A program made the position numbers and the translations under genes. The notes beneath the pieces are model-generated. The model was not told where the DNA came from and searched no databases. It saw nothing but the letters and a program-made list of their open reading frames with translations. Below are positions 9,418 to 17,803 of a stretch of 64,000 nucleotides of DNA, piece by piece. The stretch comes from CAVSKL01 sp963728475 [NCBI: Candidatus Eiseniibacteriota bacterium] (GTDB lineage: Bacteria > Eisenbacteria > RBG-16-71-46 > JABDJR01): the NCBI GenBank assembly GCA_963728475.1, contig CAVSKL010000001.1, positions 1,054,001 through 1,118,000 on the forward strand, read 5' to 3'. How positions within the stretch are numbered: the first letter of the stretch is position 1; the number at the start of each line of letters is the position of its first letter.

Positions 9418-12326
9418 TCAATCCTCGGGCGGCCCCGCCTCCAGCACCTCCCGCACCTTGCGCTCCAGCACGTCCGGCGCGAACGGCTTCTGCAGGAACG
9501 ACCCCCCGCCCGGGAGGAGCCCGTCGTCGCCGGCCGCGGTGTCGGTGTAGCCGGACATGTAAAGCACCCGCATCTCCGGGCGCCGGGGCCCGAGGCGCTC
9601 GGCGAGGTCGGTGCCGCTCAGCCCCGGCATGATCACGTCGGTGAGAAGAAGATGGATGGGGCCGGGGTGGGCGAGCCCGATCCGCAACCCGTCCTCCGCG
9701 CTCCGGGCCTGGAGCACGGTGTAGCCGCGCTTGGCCAGGATCTGCCCGATCAGGATCCGCACCGCGTCTTCGTCCTCCGCCAGGAGGATCGTCTCCTCCC
9801 CCCGGTGGGGGACTTGGGAGGCGGCGCCGGCCGCGGAACCGGGGCGGTCCGGGTCGCCCGCGGCAGGTAGACCCGGAAACGGCTTCCCTTGCCGGGGGCG
9901 CTCTCCACGTCGATCGCCCCGCCGCTCTGGCGCACGATGCCGTAGACGGTGGAGAGCCCGAGTCCCGTCCCCTGACCCTGCGGCTTGGTGGTGAAGAAGG
10001 GATCGAAGATGCGGCTCCGGGTGGCCTCGTCCATCCCCTCGCCGGTGTCGCCCACGGTGAGCCGCACGTAGCGGCCGGGAGCGACTTCCGCGCTCGCTTC
10101 CGGCGACTCGGAGTCGATGACCGCGTCCGCGGTGGCCAGGCTCAGGCGCCCTCCCTGGGGCATGGCGTCCCGGCCGTTCACCGCCAGGTTCAGGATCACC
10201 TGCTCGATCTGGCTCCGGTCGGCGCGCACCGCTCCCAGCCCGTCCTGGAGCTCGGTCACCAGCTCCAGGTTCTCCGGGAGGAGCGGGCGCAGCATCTTGC
10301 TCATGTCCTCCACCACCGCGTTCAGGTCCAGGATCTCGGGCTGGAGCATCTGGCGCCGGCTGAAGGCCAGGAGCTGCGAGGTCAAGGCCGCCGCCCGCTG
10401 TCCGGCGCGGCGGATCTCCTCCACGTCGCTGGCCACCGGGTGGTCGCCGAGCGCCTTCAGGGCCAGGTCGCTGTAGCCTCCGATGGCGGTGAGGAGGTTG
10501 TTGAAGTCGTGGGCGATGCCTCCGGCCAGCCGCCCGATCGCCTCCATCTTCTGGGAGCGGAGAAGCGTCTCCTCCAGCCGCCGCCGTTCGGTGACGTCGC
10601 GGAAGCTCCACACCCGCCCCACCGAGCGGCCCGCGATCACCTGGGGGCGGGAGAAGCGCTCGAAGATGCGCCCGTCCCGGAGCTCCAGCACGTCGAAGCT
10701 CTCCGCATCCGGGCTGCGGTAGAGCTCGGCGATCTTGCTCTCGAACGCCTCCGGGTCCTTGAGCAGGCCCCGTGCCCACCGCACCGCCACCTCGTCCCGC
10801 TTCTGCACCTCCACCAGCTCCGGCGGCATCTTCCAGATTTGGAGGAACCGGCGGTTGAAGCTCACGATCCGCCCCTCGGCGTTCACCACCAGGAGTCCGT
10901 CGGTGGTGGAGTCGAGGGTGGCCTGGAGGAGCGAGAGCGAGCCCTCCAGGTTCCGCTGGGAGCGCTTGAGCTCGGTGACGTCGGCGAAGTACTCGATCCG
11001 GCCCCCTGCGTAGAAGCCGGAGCGGATGGGCTGGCTCCAGTACTCCAGCCACCGCTCGGAAAGGCCGTCGCGGCCGGGAAGACGGGCCTCCAGGCGGTGG
11101 GGGTAGGTGCGCTCGCGGTAGGCGGTGAGGAGCCGCTCGGCCATGCGCGACTCCGGCGAGAAGAGATGGGCTCCGCGTCCCCGGACCATCTCTCGGAAGT
11201 CCCGGTCCACCACTTCCTCGCGCGTCCAGCCCAGGAACCGCTCCATCGCCTCGTTCATCCACACCGTGCGGAAGGCGCCGTCGAGGATGAGGGTTCCCAC
11301 GTCCGAACCCTCGAGGACGTCGTGGGTGAGCGAGCGGTAGCGTTCCTCGCTCTCCTTCAGGGCGTCGCGGGCGCGCTCCACCTGCCCCTGGGCGGTGGAG
11401 TACGCGCGGTGCATGAGGAGCAGCATCACCGGAAGCATGACCGCGAGGATGAAGGTGAGCCCCATCGCCCACGGCATCACGGTGGCCCGCACGTCGGCTC
11501 CCACCGCCCGGGCGGGGATGTGCACCGCCACCAGGCCGTCCAGCTTGGCGGAGTAGGCGTAGGCCGCGATCTGGCTGGCGCCGGAAAGCGTCCGGTTCCG
11601 CCCCACCCAGCTCCCGCCGGTTTGCAGGAGTTGCCCCAGGGCGCGGGGGGCTCCGGGCCCGCGGGGTCCGAGCCAGATCTCTCCCACCCGCCGGCCCACC
11701 AGGGACGGGTCCCCGGTGTGGAGCCGCACCGTCCCGTCGCGGTCGATCACGCACAGGAAGCTCCCGGGATAGCGGGTCTCCGCCGCCCGCCACAGGGAGC
11801 GGAGCCGGTCGAGCACCGCGCCGGGGTCGCGGTTCGAGCCGTTCAGGTCCGCCTCCGCCGCCAGCGCCTGGGCCAGGCTAAGGTGGCTGGCGTAGATGCT
11901 CTGCACCACGTCGTCGCGGCTGGCGCTGTAGGCGAAGTAGCCCACGGCTCCGCTCGCGACGACGGTCAGCACGCCGAGCAGCGTCGCGGTCGCGGCCATG
12001 CGCCGCGCGGAGCCGCGGGATTCGGCCTCGTCCCCGGCGCGCGGGCCCGGGCCCGGGGGCGCCCCCGCCCCCGGCCAGAACAGGAAGGCGAAGAGGAAGA
12101 GGAGCGAGATGACCAGGCCGAAGGAGGCGAGGGGGAGACCCTCGGTGGCGCCGTTCATGGCGCACCGGTACACCCGGAACGCGCGCGACCCGGCCATGAG
12201 GAGGGCGGCGAAGAGGACGAGCACCCAACCCACGCGGCGGGTGATCCAGACCCGGCGGAGGGCGACCCCGGCGGCGGCGGTCTGGAGCGCCAGGCTCAGG
12301 ATTTCCAGGACGAGGATGAAGCTCAT
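9418..12326 (-). CDS. Hybrid sensor histidine kinase with PAS domains and receiver; one frame break
   Basis: From the start at 12326 the frame encodes several membrane helices (about residues 3-25, 33-50, 65-85), another near 110-132, an extracytoplasmic region, a helix at about 284-306 and two PAS domains (about 325-455 and 460-585). A HisKA segment with His606 (GGIAHDFNN) follows, then an HATPase_c domain with [15 protein letters not shown] and GTGLGLS. This frame stops at 9750 after a short Arg-rich tail. The next frame encodes a receiver domain ([19 protein letters not shown] with the phospho-acceptor Asp, QKPF) ending at 9418. One extra G in the six-G run at 9798-9803 would join them as [14 protein letters not shown]. 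The receiver frame has no start of its own, so I treat it as one gene carrying an indel or a frameshift site. Confidence 0.8.
9798..9803 (-). other. Frame break in G6 run, hybrid kinase gene
   Basis: On the coding (minus) strand this is a run of six G in the linker between ATPase and receiver domains. Adding one G restores a single reading frame. A homopolymer sequencing error or a -1 slippage site would both look like this. Confidence 0.7.
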
Positions 12327-12790
12327 GGCGGGAACGGCTCGCCGTGGGACGCCTGCTTCCGCGCGGCGCCGGTCGACGCGCGTCGGGACCGGTGGCCGGG
12401 ATGGGGGCGGGAAGTGGCCACCGCCCGCGGGCAGAGGATATCAGCCCTCAAGTGGAATGTGAGATCGCTGAATTTCCGGTGAATCGGCGGCCCGCGACTC
12501 CCCGGCCGATTTCGTTGCCGGAGAGTTCGTTACCGGATAGTTCGCTACCGAACAGTCCGATACCCGGCAGTCCGCTACCGGATAGTCCGCTACCGGATAG
12601 TTCGCTACCGGACGGCGCGCTACCGGACGGCCTGTTACCGGACAGGGCATTGCGGGGAGGCGCCGCCAGGACCAGACCCCCGGAATCGTGATACAGCGCG
12701 ATCCGGGACAGAGCGCTAACGGACAGCGTGTTCCGGGACAGCGCGCTACCGGACAGCGTGTTACCGGACAGGACGTTGCGGGGGGCGCCG
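12327..12790. other. Noncoding, repeat-filled gap between the hybrid kinase and radical SAM genes
   Basis: This 464-bp stretch lies upstream of the kinase start and downstream of the radical SAM stop. It is occupied mainly by the 15-bp tandem repeat and a copied piece of the radical SAM 3' end. Open frames exist through the repeat on both strands because 15 is a multiple of 3. They show only 5-residue periodicity with no ribosome site or domain. Confidence 0.7.
12511..12771. repeat. 15-bp minisatellite, about 14 copies in two blocks
   Basis: Nine consecutive 15-bp units run from 12511 to 12645. Five more run from 12697 to 12771. The blocks are separated by a 51-bp insertion. The consensus is close to TCCGCTACCGGACAG, and two adjacent units (12571-12600) are identical. 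The core CTACCGGATAG is nearly self-complementary. There are no spacers, so it is not a CRISPR array. Confidence 0.9.
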
Positions 12791-12817
12791 TCAGGACCAG
12801 ACCCCCGGAATCGTGAT
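12635..12817. repeat. Direct duplication of the 3' end of the radical SAM gene with flanking minisatellite
   Basis: The 32 bases at 12786-12817 include the last codons and stop of the radical SAM gene. They recur at 12661-12692 with one mismatch. In both copies the sequence is preceded by TTACCGGACAGG and a GC-rich link, so about 57 bp appears copied with an offset near 125 bp. This suggests unequal slippage of the minisatellite that captured part of the gene. Confidence 0.85.
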
Positions 12818-13879
12818 TCCGCAGTCGGGGCAGCGGCCGCGTGCCCCCACCCGGTTCTCCAGCACCCGGAAACCCGTCCGCCGGATCAGGGTGACGCCGC
12901 AGCCGTGGCACCGCGTGTTCTCCCACGACCCGACCCGTCCCGGGAGGTTTCCCGCGTACACGTACCGCAGGCCGGCCTCGGCGCCGACTTCGGCGGCGCG
13001 CACGAGGCCCTCCGCGTCCTGCGACCGGACCTCGTTCATCCGGTAGTCGCCGTGAAACGCGGTCACGTGCCAGGGCATGAGGGGATCGAGCCGGGCCAGG
13101 AAACCGGTGAGTTCCCGGAGCTCGCGCGAGGAATCGTTGAACCCGGGCACGAGCAACGTGACCACCTCCACCCAGAACCCGCGCGCCTTGAGGTCCTCCA
13201 GCGTGGCCAGCACGTTCCTCAGCGTCGCCCCCAGCGCGCGGTAGGAGGACTCCTGCATCGCCTTCAGGTCCACCTTGTAGAGATCGGTGAGGGGACGGAG
13301 GAAATCGAGCACCTGGGGGGTGGCGTTGCCGTTGGAGACGAACCCGGTGCGGAGCCCCTCGGCGCGGGCGAGCCGGAACACCGCCGCCGCCCACTCCGCG
13401 GTGATGAGCGGCTCGTTATAGGTGCTGACCACGAGCCGGGACCCCGACTCCCGGGCCAGCGCGACCAGGGCCTCGGGGGTCACGTCCTCCACCGCGGAGA
13501 GCGCCGCCGGATCCCGAAGCGCCTGGCTGGTGATCCAGTTCTGACAATACCCGCAGTGGAGATCGCAGCCCAGCATCCCGAAGCTGAGCGCCCGCGAGCC
13601 GGGGATCGCGTGGAAGAACGGCTTCTTCTCCACCGGGTCCGCCGCCACCCCCGCCGCGTAGCCGGCCGGCACCCGCAGCGCGCCCCCGCGGTTCACCCGG
13701 ACCTTGCAGATCCCCGGCCGCCCTTCGGGGATCCGGCAACGGTGCCCGCAGGCCAGGCAGCGCACCCAGCCCGGCTTGCCCGCCACCGGTTCCACCAGGG
13801 CCGGGTCGGCGGCCGCCGTGCGCGCCTCCAGCGCCGCTTCCAGGGTCGAGGCCCCGCTCCGAGTCCTGTCGTCGTTCAT
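12791..13879 (-). CDS. AmmeMemoRadiSam-type radical SAM enzyme (PflA-like activase family)
   Basis: The 362-residue product begins at the ATG at 13879, 7 bp after GGGGAG. An N-terminal zinc-type Cys cluster (CLACGHRC, then GICKVR) precedes the radical SAM motif CDLHCGYC that holds the 4Fe-4S cluster. The core barrel motifs STYNEP and FVSNGN follow. A C-terminal rubredoxin-like pair (CHGCG and CPDCG) ends the protein. This layout matches the radical SAM member of the AmmeMemoRadiSam group (COG1180). Its usual AMMECR1 and Memo partners are not in the window, and its reaction is not known to me. The gene is divergent from the TIGR02757 gene with about 200 bp between. Its 3' end has been copied into the adjacent minisatellite. 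Confidence 0.88.
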   Translation of the reverse strand: MNDDRTRSGASTLEAALEARTAAADPALVEPVAGKPGWVRCLACGHRCRIPEGRPGICKVRVNRGGALRVPAGYAAGVAADPVEKKPFFHAIPGSRALSFGMLGCDLHCGYCQNWITSQALRDPAALSAVEDVTPEALVALARESGSRLVVSTYNEPLITAEWAAAVFRLARAEGLRTGFVSNGNATPQVLDFLRPLTDLYKVDLKAMQESSYRALGATLRNVLATLEDLKARGFWVEVVTLLVPGFNDSSRELRELTGFLARLDPLMPWHVTAFHGDYRMNEVRSQDAEGLVRAAEVGAEAGLRYVYAGNLPGRVGSWENTRCHGCGVTLIRRTGFRVLENRVGARGRCPDCGITIPGVWS

Positions 13880-14083
13880 CGCATCGCTCCCCGGGGCGCC
13901 TGTCGCGGCGCCCACCGTCCGCCCGTCCCGGTCCCCGTCCGCGGCGGCGAAACCCGCCGCCGACACCACTATCCCACCGCCGCTCCGCGGATTCCACTGC
14001 GACCGCGCGGACTCCACCGCCGGCGCCACCGCGCGGCTGCCGGTGGGGGGCCGGCCCCTTCCGACTCTGCTATCCTCGCCGCC

Positions 14084-14971
14084 ATGGTCCGGCTGAATCC
14101 CGCTCTGGGCCCCTATTTGGACCGGCTCGCCGCGCAGTACGGGCCCGGCTTTCTCCATACCGACCCCCTGGGCGAGGTGCGCCGGTTCCGGACCCCCGAC
14201 GATCTCGAGGTGGCCGCGTTTCTCGCCGCCGGGCTCGCCTTCGGCCGGGTGGATCTCATCCTCACCCACCTCCGCGACCTGTGGGAGCGCCTCGACCGGG
14301 CCCCGGCGAGGATCGTGGACGGCTGGCGCGCGAGCGACGCCCGCCGCCTCCACGGTTTCGTCCACCGGTGGGTGGGGGAGGGCGACCTGGCCGCGGTGCT
14401 GGCCGCGCTCGGCCGGACCCGCCGGGAGTTCGGCTCGCTCCGCGCCGCCTTCCTGGCCGGGTATGAGCCGGAGGATCCCGACCTGGGACCCGCGCTCTCG
14501 CGCTTCGTGGGGGAGGTGCGCGACCGGGTGCGGCTCCCCCGGACCCGCGGCCCGGTTCCCGAGGAGCGCCTTCCCCGCGGGGTCCGCACGTTCTTCGCCG
14601 ATCCGGTGCGGGGGGCGGCGTGCAAGCGGCTGAACCTCTTCCTGCGCTGGATGGTGCGTCCCGACGACGGGGTGGACCTGGGGCTCTGGGAGCCGGTGCG
14701 CCCCGACCAGCTGGTGATCCCCCTCGACACCCACGTGGCCCGGATCAGCCGTTACCTGGGGCTCAGCGACCGCCGCACCCCGGACTGGAGGATGGCGGCG
14801 GAGGTGACGGCGGGGCTCCGCGCGTGGGACGCTCGCGATCCGGTGCGCTTCGACTTCGCGATCTCGCGGCTGGGGATCCTCGAAGCGTGCCCGGCCCGGG
14901 TGAACCCGGCCAAGTGCGGCGCCTGCATGCTGGTGACCGTGTGCACCCTGGGAAGAGAACATCATGGCTGA
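14084..14971 (+). CDS. TIGR02757 family protein (DUF2400)
   Basis: The 295-residue product matches the TIGR02757 family: an N-terminal FLHTDPLGEVRRF segment, a central RTFFADP and a CKRLNLFLRWM segment. LDTHVARISRYLGL follows, and the C-terminal Cys motif is of the form CPxxxxxxKCGxC with a later Cys. The HhH-GPD-like LDTH and terminal cysteines suggest a nucleic-acid-related Fe-S protein, but the family function is not established. The ATG at 14084 was chosen because the homologous region begins there, although the frame is open much further upstream. Its last codons (HHG and stop) overlap the first of two tiny ORFs preceding thiD. Confidence 0.87.
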   Translation: MVRLNPALGPYLDRLAAQYGPGFLHTDPLGEVRRFRTPDDLEVAAFLAAGLAFGRVDLILTHLRDLWERLDRAPARIVDGWRASDARRLHGFVHRWVGEGDLAAVLAALGRTRREFGSLRAAFLAGYEPEDPDLGPALSRFVGEVRDRVRLPRTRGPVPEERLPRGVRTFFADPVRGAACKRLNLFLRWMVRPDDGVDLGLWEPVRPDQLVIPLDTHVARISRYLGLSDRRTPDWRMAAEVTAGLRAWDARDPVRFDFAISRLGILEACPARVNPAKCGACMLVTVCTLGREHHG

Positions 14972-15017
14972 GACTCCGGCCCCCGGATGCAGCCTCGAGA
15001 GAGACCGTCATGGCTGA
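14964..15017 (+). CDS. Tiny 17-codon ORF, first duplicated junction peptide
   Basis: This ORF would encode MAETPAPGCSLERDRHG. Its ATG lies inside the last codons of the TIGR02757 gene, and its TGA overlaps the ATG of the next tiny ORF, so all three could be translationally coupled. It arises because the stop/start junction of the flanking genes has been tandemly copied with a 46-bp period. Translation is unproven; it may be only a by-product of the duplication. Confidence 0.4.
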   Translation: MAETPAPGCSLERDRHG

Positions 15018-15060
15018 GACTCCGGCCCCCGGAACCAGCCCGGAGAGAACACATCATGGC
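14964..15060 (+). repeat. 46-bp tandem repeat of a stop/start gene junction
   Basis: ATGGCTGA recurs at 14964, 15010 and 15056, exactly 46 bp apart. The first two copies are identical over the first 24 bases and diverge afterwards; the third continues into thiD. Each copy includes an upstream purine-rich GAGAGA-type ribosome site. Since 46 is not a multiple of 3, each copy is read in a new frame. Confidence 0.9.
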
Positions 15061-15063
15061 TGA
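15010..15063 (+). CDS. Tiny 17-codon ORF, second duplicated junction peptide
   Basis: This ORF would encode MAETPAPGTSPERTHHG, a paralog of the preceding one with an identical first eight residues. It ends HHG like the TIGR02757 protein. Its TGA overlaps the ATG of thiD, which shares the MA start. It could couple translation into thiD or serve as a leader peptide. There is no independent evidence of expression. Confidence 0.4.
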   Translation: MAETPAPGTSPERTHHG

Positions 15064-15874
15064 CCTCGAACTCATTCCGGTGGAGGAGCGCCCGGCGGTG
15101 CTGGCGGTGGCGGGGCTCGATCCCTCGGGCGGAGCCGGCATCACCGTGGACGCGGCGGTGATCCGCGCCTTCGGCCTCCACCCGGTGACCGCGCTCACCG
15201 CGGTGGCGGTGGAGAACACCGCGCGGGTGGCCCGCCGCCACGATCTCACCGCCGCGCTTCTGGCCGAGGAACTCGCGGTCCTTGCCGAGGAGTTCCTCCT
15301 GGGCGCGGTCAAAACCGGGATGCTGGCGGGGGCGGGGCTGGTGGAGGTGGTGGCCGCGTGGCTGGCCGAGCGCCCCCGGCTCCCCCTCGTGCTCGACCCG
15401 GTGCTCCGGGCCACCAACGGGGGCGCGCTGGGCGACCCGGACCTCACCGCCGCCCTCACCCGGCACCTGCTGCCGCGGGCGCGCGTGTTCACCCCCAACC
15501 TGGCCGAGGCCGCCGCCTTCACCGGCCGCCTGGTCACCGACCGCGACGAGCTTCCCGACCTCGCCCGCGCGCTTCGCGACCTGGGTCCGGAGTGGGTGCT
15601 GGTCAAGGGGGGGCACTTTTCCCGGGGGCGGGCCTCCGACTATCTGCTGGGCCCCGGCGTGGAGGTCTGGCTTGAGGACGACCGGCTTCCCCGCGACGCC
15701 CGCGGCACCGGCTGCGCCCTCGCCTCGGCGATCGCCTGCGCGCTTACCCGGGGCGCGGCGGTGCCCGACGCCTGCCGGGAGGCCAAGGCCTTCGTCTCCG
15801 CCGGGATCGCCTCGGGCTACGTGACCGGCGAGGGGCGGTTCCTGGCCATCCCGCCCACCGCCGCGAACGGGTGA
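15056..15874 (+). CDS. thiD: Hydroxymethylpyrimidine/phosphomethylpyrimidine kinase
   Basis: The 272-residue product begins its core with AVAGLDPSGGAGITVDAAV, the ribokinase-fold substrate and ATP segment of ThiD. GAVKTGML, LDPVLRATNG and the C-terminal GTGCALASAIA anion-hole motif follow, with the catalytic Asp-equivalent region intact. It phosphorylates HMP and HMP-phosphate in thiamine pyrophosphate synthesis. No thiE, thiC or TPP riboswitch is visible near it. It is translationally linked upstream to the duplicated junction ORFs. Downstream its TGA overlaps the GTG of an MFS transporter by 4 bp. A pyrimidine or vitamin transport role for that neighbour is possible but only inferred from position. 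Confidence 0.9.
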   Translation: MADLELIPVEERPAVLAVAGLDPSGGAGITVDAAVIRAFGLHPVTALTAVAVENTARVARRHDLTAALLAEELAVLAEEFLLGAVKTGMLAGAGLVEVVAAWLAERPRLPLVLDPVLRATNGGALGDPDLTAALTRHLLPRARVFTPNLAEAAAFTGRLVTDRDELPDLARALRDLGPEWVLVKGGHFSRGRASDYLLGPGVEVWLEDDRLPRDARGTGCALASAIACALTRGAAVPDACREAKAFVSAGIASGYVTGEGRFLAIPPTAANG

Positions 15875-17112
15875 GCGGCCCCGGCGCGCCGTCCGCCGCG
15901 CGCCGCTCTCCGCTGGCCCTGCTCTGCGCCGCCGCCTTCCTCGCCGACCTGGCGCTTTACCTCACCATGACCGGCGCCCCTTACAAGGCGCTGGCCCTGG
16001 GGGCGGGGCCGCTGGTGCTGGGGCTCATTCCGGTGGCTCGCGCCCTTCCCTACAGCCTGAGCACGGTGGGGGCGGGCGCCTTCACCGAGCGGGGCGAGCG
16101 CCTCCGGGCGGCCCGGGTGAGCCTGGTGGCGGCCGCGGCGGCGGTGGCCGCCCTCATCGTGGTCCCGGGCCTGGCCGGCATCTTCACCGTGCTCGCGATC
16201 CTGGGCGTGGCCTTCGCCTTCTTCTGGCCCGCGGTCCAGGCCCGCCTCGCCGACCTCGCCCGCCACGGCGAGGTCACCGCCAACCTGGGGTGGTTCAACG
16301 TGGCCTGGAGTTCGGGCAAGGCCACCGGGTTCCTGCTGGGGGGGCTGCTCCTGGCGGGCCTGGGGTTCGGGGCGGTGTTCGCGGCTTCGGCGCTGGCGGT
16401 GGCGGCAGTGGCGGTGCTGGTGTGGCTGCTGCGCGCCCCCTCCGAGGCCTCGGACAGGGGTGGAGGCGTGGCGGAGACGGCGGCGGCCGCGCGCATCCCC
16501 CGCCCTGCGGGCGTCGTCCGCCGGTACCGCCTGGCGGGATGGACCGCCAACGCGGTCTCGTTCGGGGTGGTGGCGGTCCTCAACACCCACTATCCGAACT
16601 GGCTCGAGGTGATCGGGCGGGGAGAGACGGTGTTCGGCGCCTACCTGGGGCTCATCTTCTTCTCGCAGACCGCCGCGTTCGGGTTTCTCACCCGGTTCCG
16701 CGGCTGGCGCTACCGGCCGTGGCCGCTTTTGGGCGCGCAGGTCCCGGTGGTGGCGCTGGTGGCCTTGCTCCCCGCGCTCCGCTCTCCGTGGGCGATCCTC
16801 GCCACCGCGCCGCCGGTGGGGCTGGGGCTGGGGATGACCTACTTCGCGAGCCTCTTCTATTCGGTGGACGACCCTGCCGCCCGGGGGCGGAACGCGGGGG
16901 TGCACGAGGCGCTCCTGGGGATCGGATCGCTGACCCTGCCGGTCCTGGGAGGGTGGGCGGCCGGGGCCTCCGGCCGGCTCGAGGCCCCCTACCTGTTCGC
17001 GGCGGCCGCGGGTATGGTCTCGTTGGGGGCGCAGGCGGCGCTGGTCCTGCCGCGCCGGGCCGCCGGGGCCGGGGCCGCCGGCGGCGCCGGGGTGTCCGAC
17101 CCCTCCCGCTGA
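15871..17112 (+). CDS. Major facilitator superfamily transporter
   Basis: The 413-residue product has about 12 hydrophobic segments in two halves separated by a charged loop (about residues 190-220), as in MFS permeases. The loop after the second helix carries a FTERGERLRAARV stretch that resembles the conserved MFS loop 2-3 motif. The GTG start overlaps the thiD stop (GTGA). It should be an inner-membrane secondary transporter. The substrate is unknown; coupling with thiD makes a thiamine-related compound one candidate. No similarity to the known thiamine carriers was recognised. Confidence 0.8.
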   Translation: MSGPGAPSAARRSPLALLCAAAFLADLALYLTMTGAPYKALALGAGPLVLGLIPVARALPYSLSTVGAGAFTERGERLRAARVSLVAAAAAVAALIVVPGLAGIFTVLAILGVAFAFFWPAVQARLADLARHGEVTANLGWFNVAWSSGKATGFLLGGLLLAGLGFGAVFAASALAVAAVAVLVWLLRAPSEASDRGGGVAETAAAARIPRPAGVVRRYRLAGWTANAVSFGVVAVLNTHYPNWLEVIGRGETVFGAYLGLIFFSQTAAFGFLTRFRGWRYRPWPLLGAQVPVVALVALLPALRSPWAILATAPPVGLGLGMTYFASLFYSVDDPAARGRNAGVHEALLGIGSLTLPVLGGWAAGASGRLEAPYLFAAAAGMVSLGAQAALVLPRRAAGAGAAGGAGVSDPSR

Positions 17113-17279
17113 CCCTGCCCCCGCCGGAACAGGAACCCCGGGCGCGGGGTAGAACTACCGGGCAGGGGTCCCTGGGGCGGGGACGGCGCCGCCGGGGGTC
17201 GGCTCCGGGCGGGCCGGACCGCCGGAACGGGGCCCTCGCGCGGACGACGTGGGCCGAACCGAAGAACGGAGATCCAGTC

Positions 17280-17708
17280 ATGAAACGGTTTTCGAGGATC
17301 GGGAAGGCGGCGGCGTTTCTGCTCGCCGCGTTCGTGGGGGGGCTGGCCGGATCGCTGGTTCTGCGGCCCGAGGCGCCTTCGGCCGGGACCGTGGACCTGG
17401 GCCAGGGCAACGACCGCCCCGCGGTGGTCGCCACCTTCGGGGTGGGCGGGGTGCTCACCTACGAGGGGGAACTCTGGCAGTACCGGCCGGACAAGAAAGA
17501 GTGGATGACCCTGGACGACTCCTTCGCCCTGGAGGGGCAGGCCACCAAGGTGGTGCCGCTCCCGGTCCCGGTGGACCGGATCCGGCACATGGAGACGTTC
17601 GGATTCCTGGTCACAAAGGACGACGAATGTTGGCTTTACAACATCGACCAGCAGCGCTGGGAGGACGTGGGGAAGCCGCCGTATCACGAGCGGACCCGCG
17701 GGCGCTGA
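17280..17708 (+). CDS. Membrane-anchored hypothetical protein
   Basis: I do not recognise a family for this 142-residue protein. One N-terminal hydrophobic helix (about residues 9-30) with a preceding Arg/Lys stretch suggests a signal anchor with the rest outside the cytoplasm. The soluble part contains two related W/Y motifs, ELWQYRPDKKEWMTLDD and CWLYNIDQQRWEDVG, which look like two blades of a Kelch- or WD-type repeat. GGAG lies 8 bp upstream of the ATG. It sits alone between the MFS gene and the Tyr-rich gene, each about 100-170 bp away. A CTATACTGG -10-like sequence just after it probably serves the next gene. Confidence 0.7.
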   Translation: MKRFSRIGKAAAFLLAAFVGGLAGSLVLRPEAPSAGTVDLGQGNDRPAVVATFGVGGVLTYEGELWQYRPDKKEWMTLDDSFALEGQATKVVPLPVPVDRIRHMETFGFLVTKDDECWLYNIDQQRWEDVGKPPYHERTRGR

Positions 17709-17803
17709 GCCCGCGCCCGGATGCGCTATACTGGGTTGGGGCGTTCGTCTCCGCACGGACGCCGGAAGTCCGGGGCCGAGCTCGCGAGTCAGGAGGTGGC
17801 GTG

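Noticed and set aside
12344-12691. Plus-strand ORF with 5-residue repeats (SLPDS type)
   Set aside because: The repeat is a consequence of the 15-bp minisatellite. No ribosome site, signal peptide or conserved part.
12511-12771. Possible CRISPR array
   Set aside because: Units are contiguous 15-mers with no unique spacers and no cas genes nearby.
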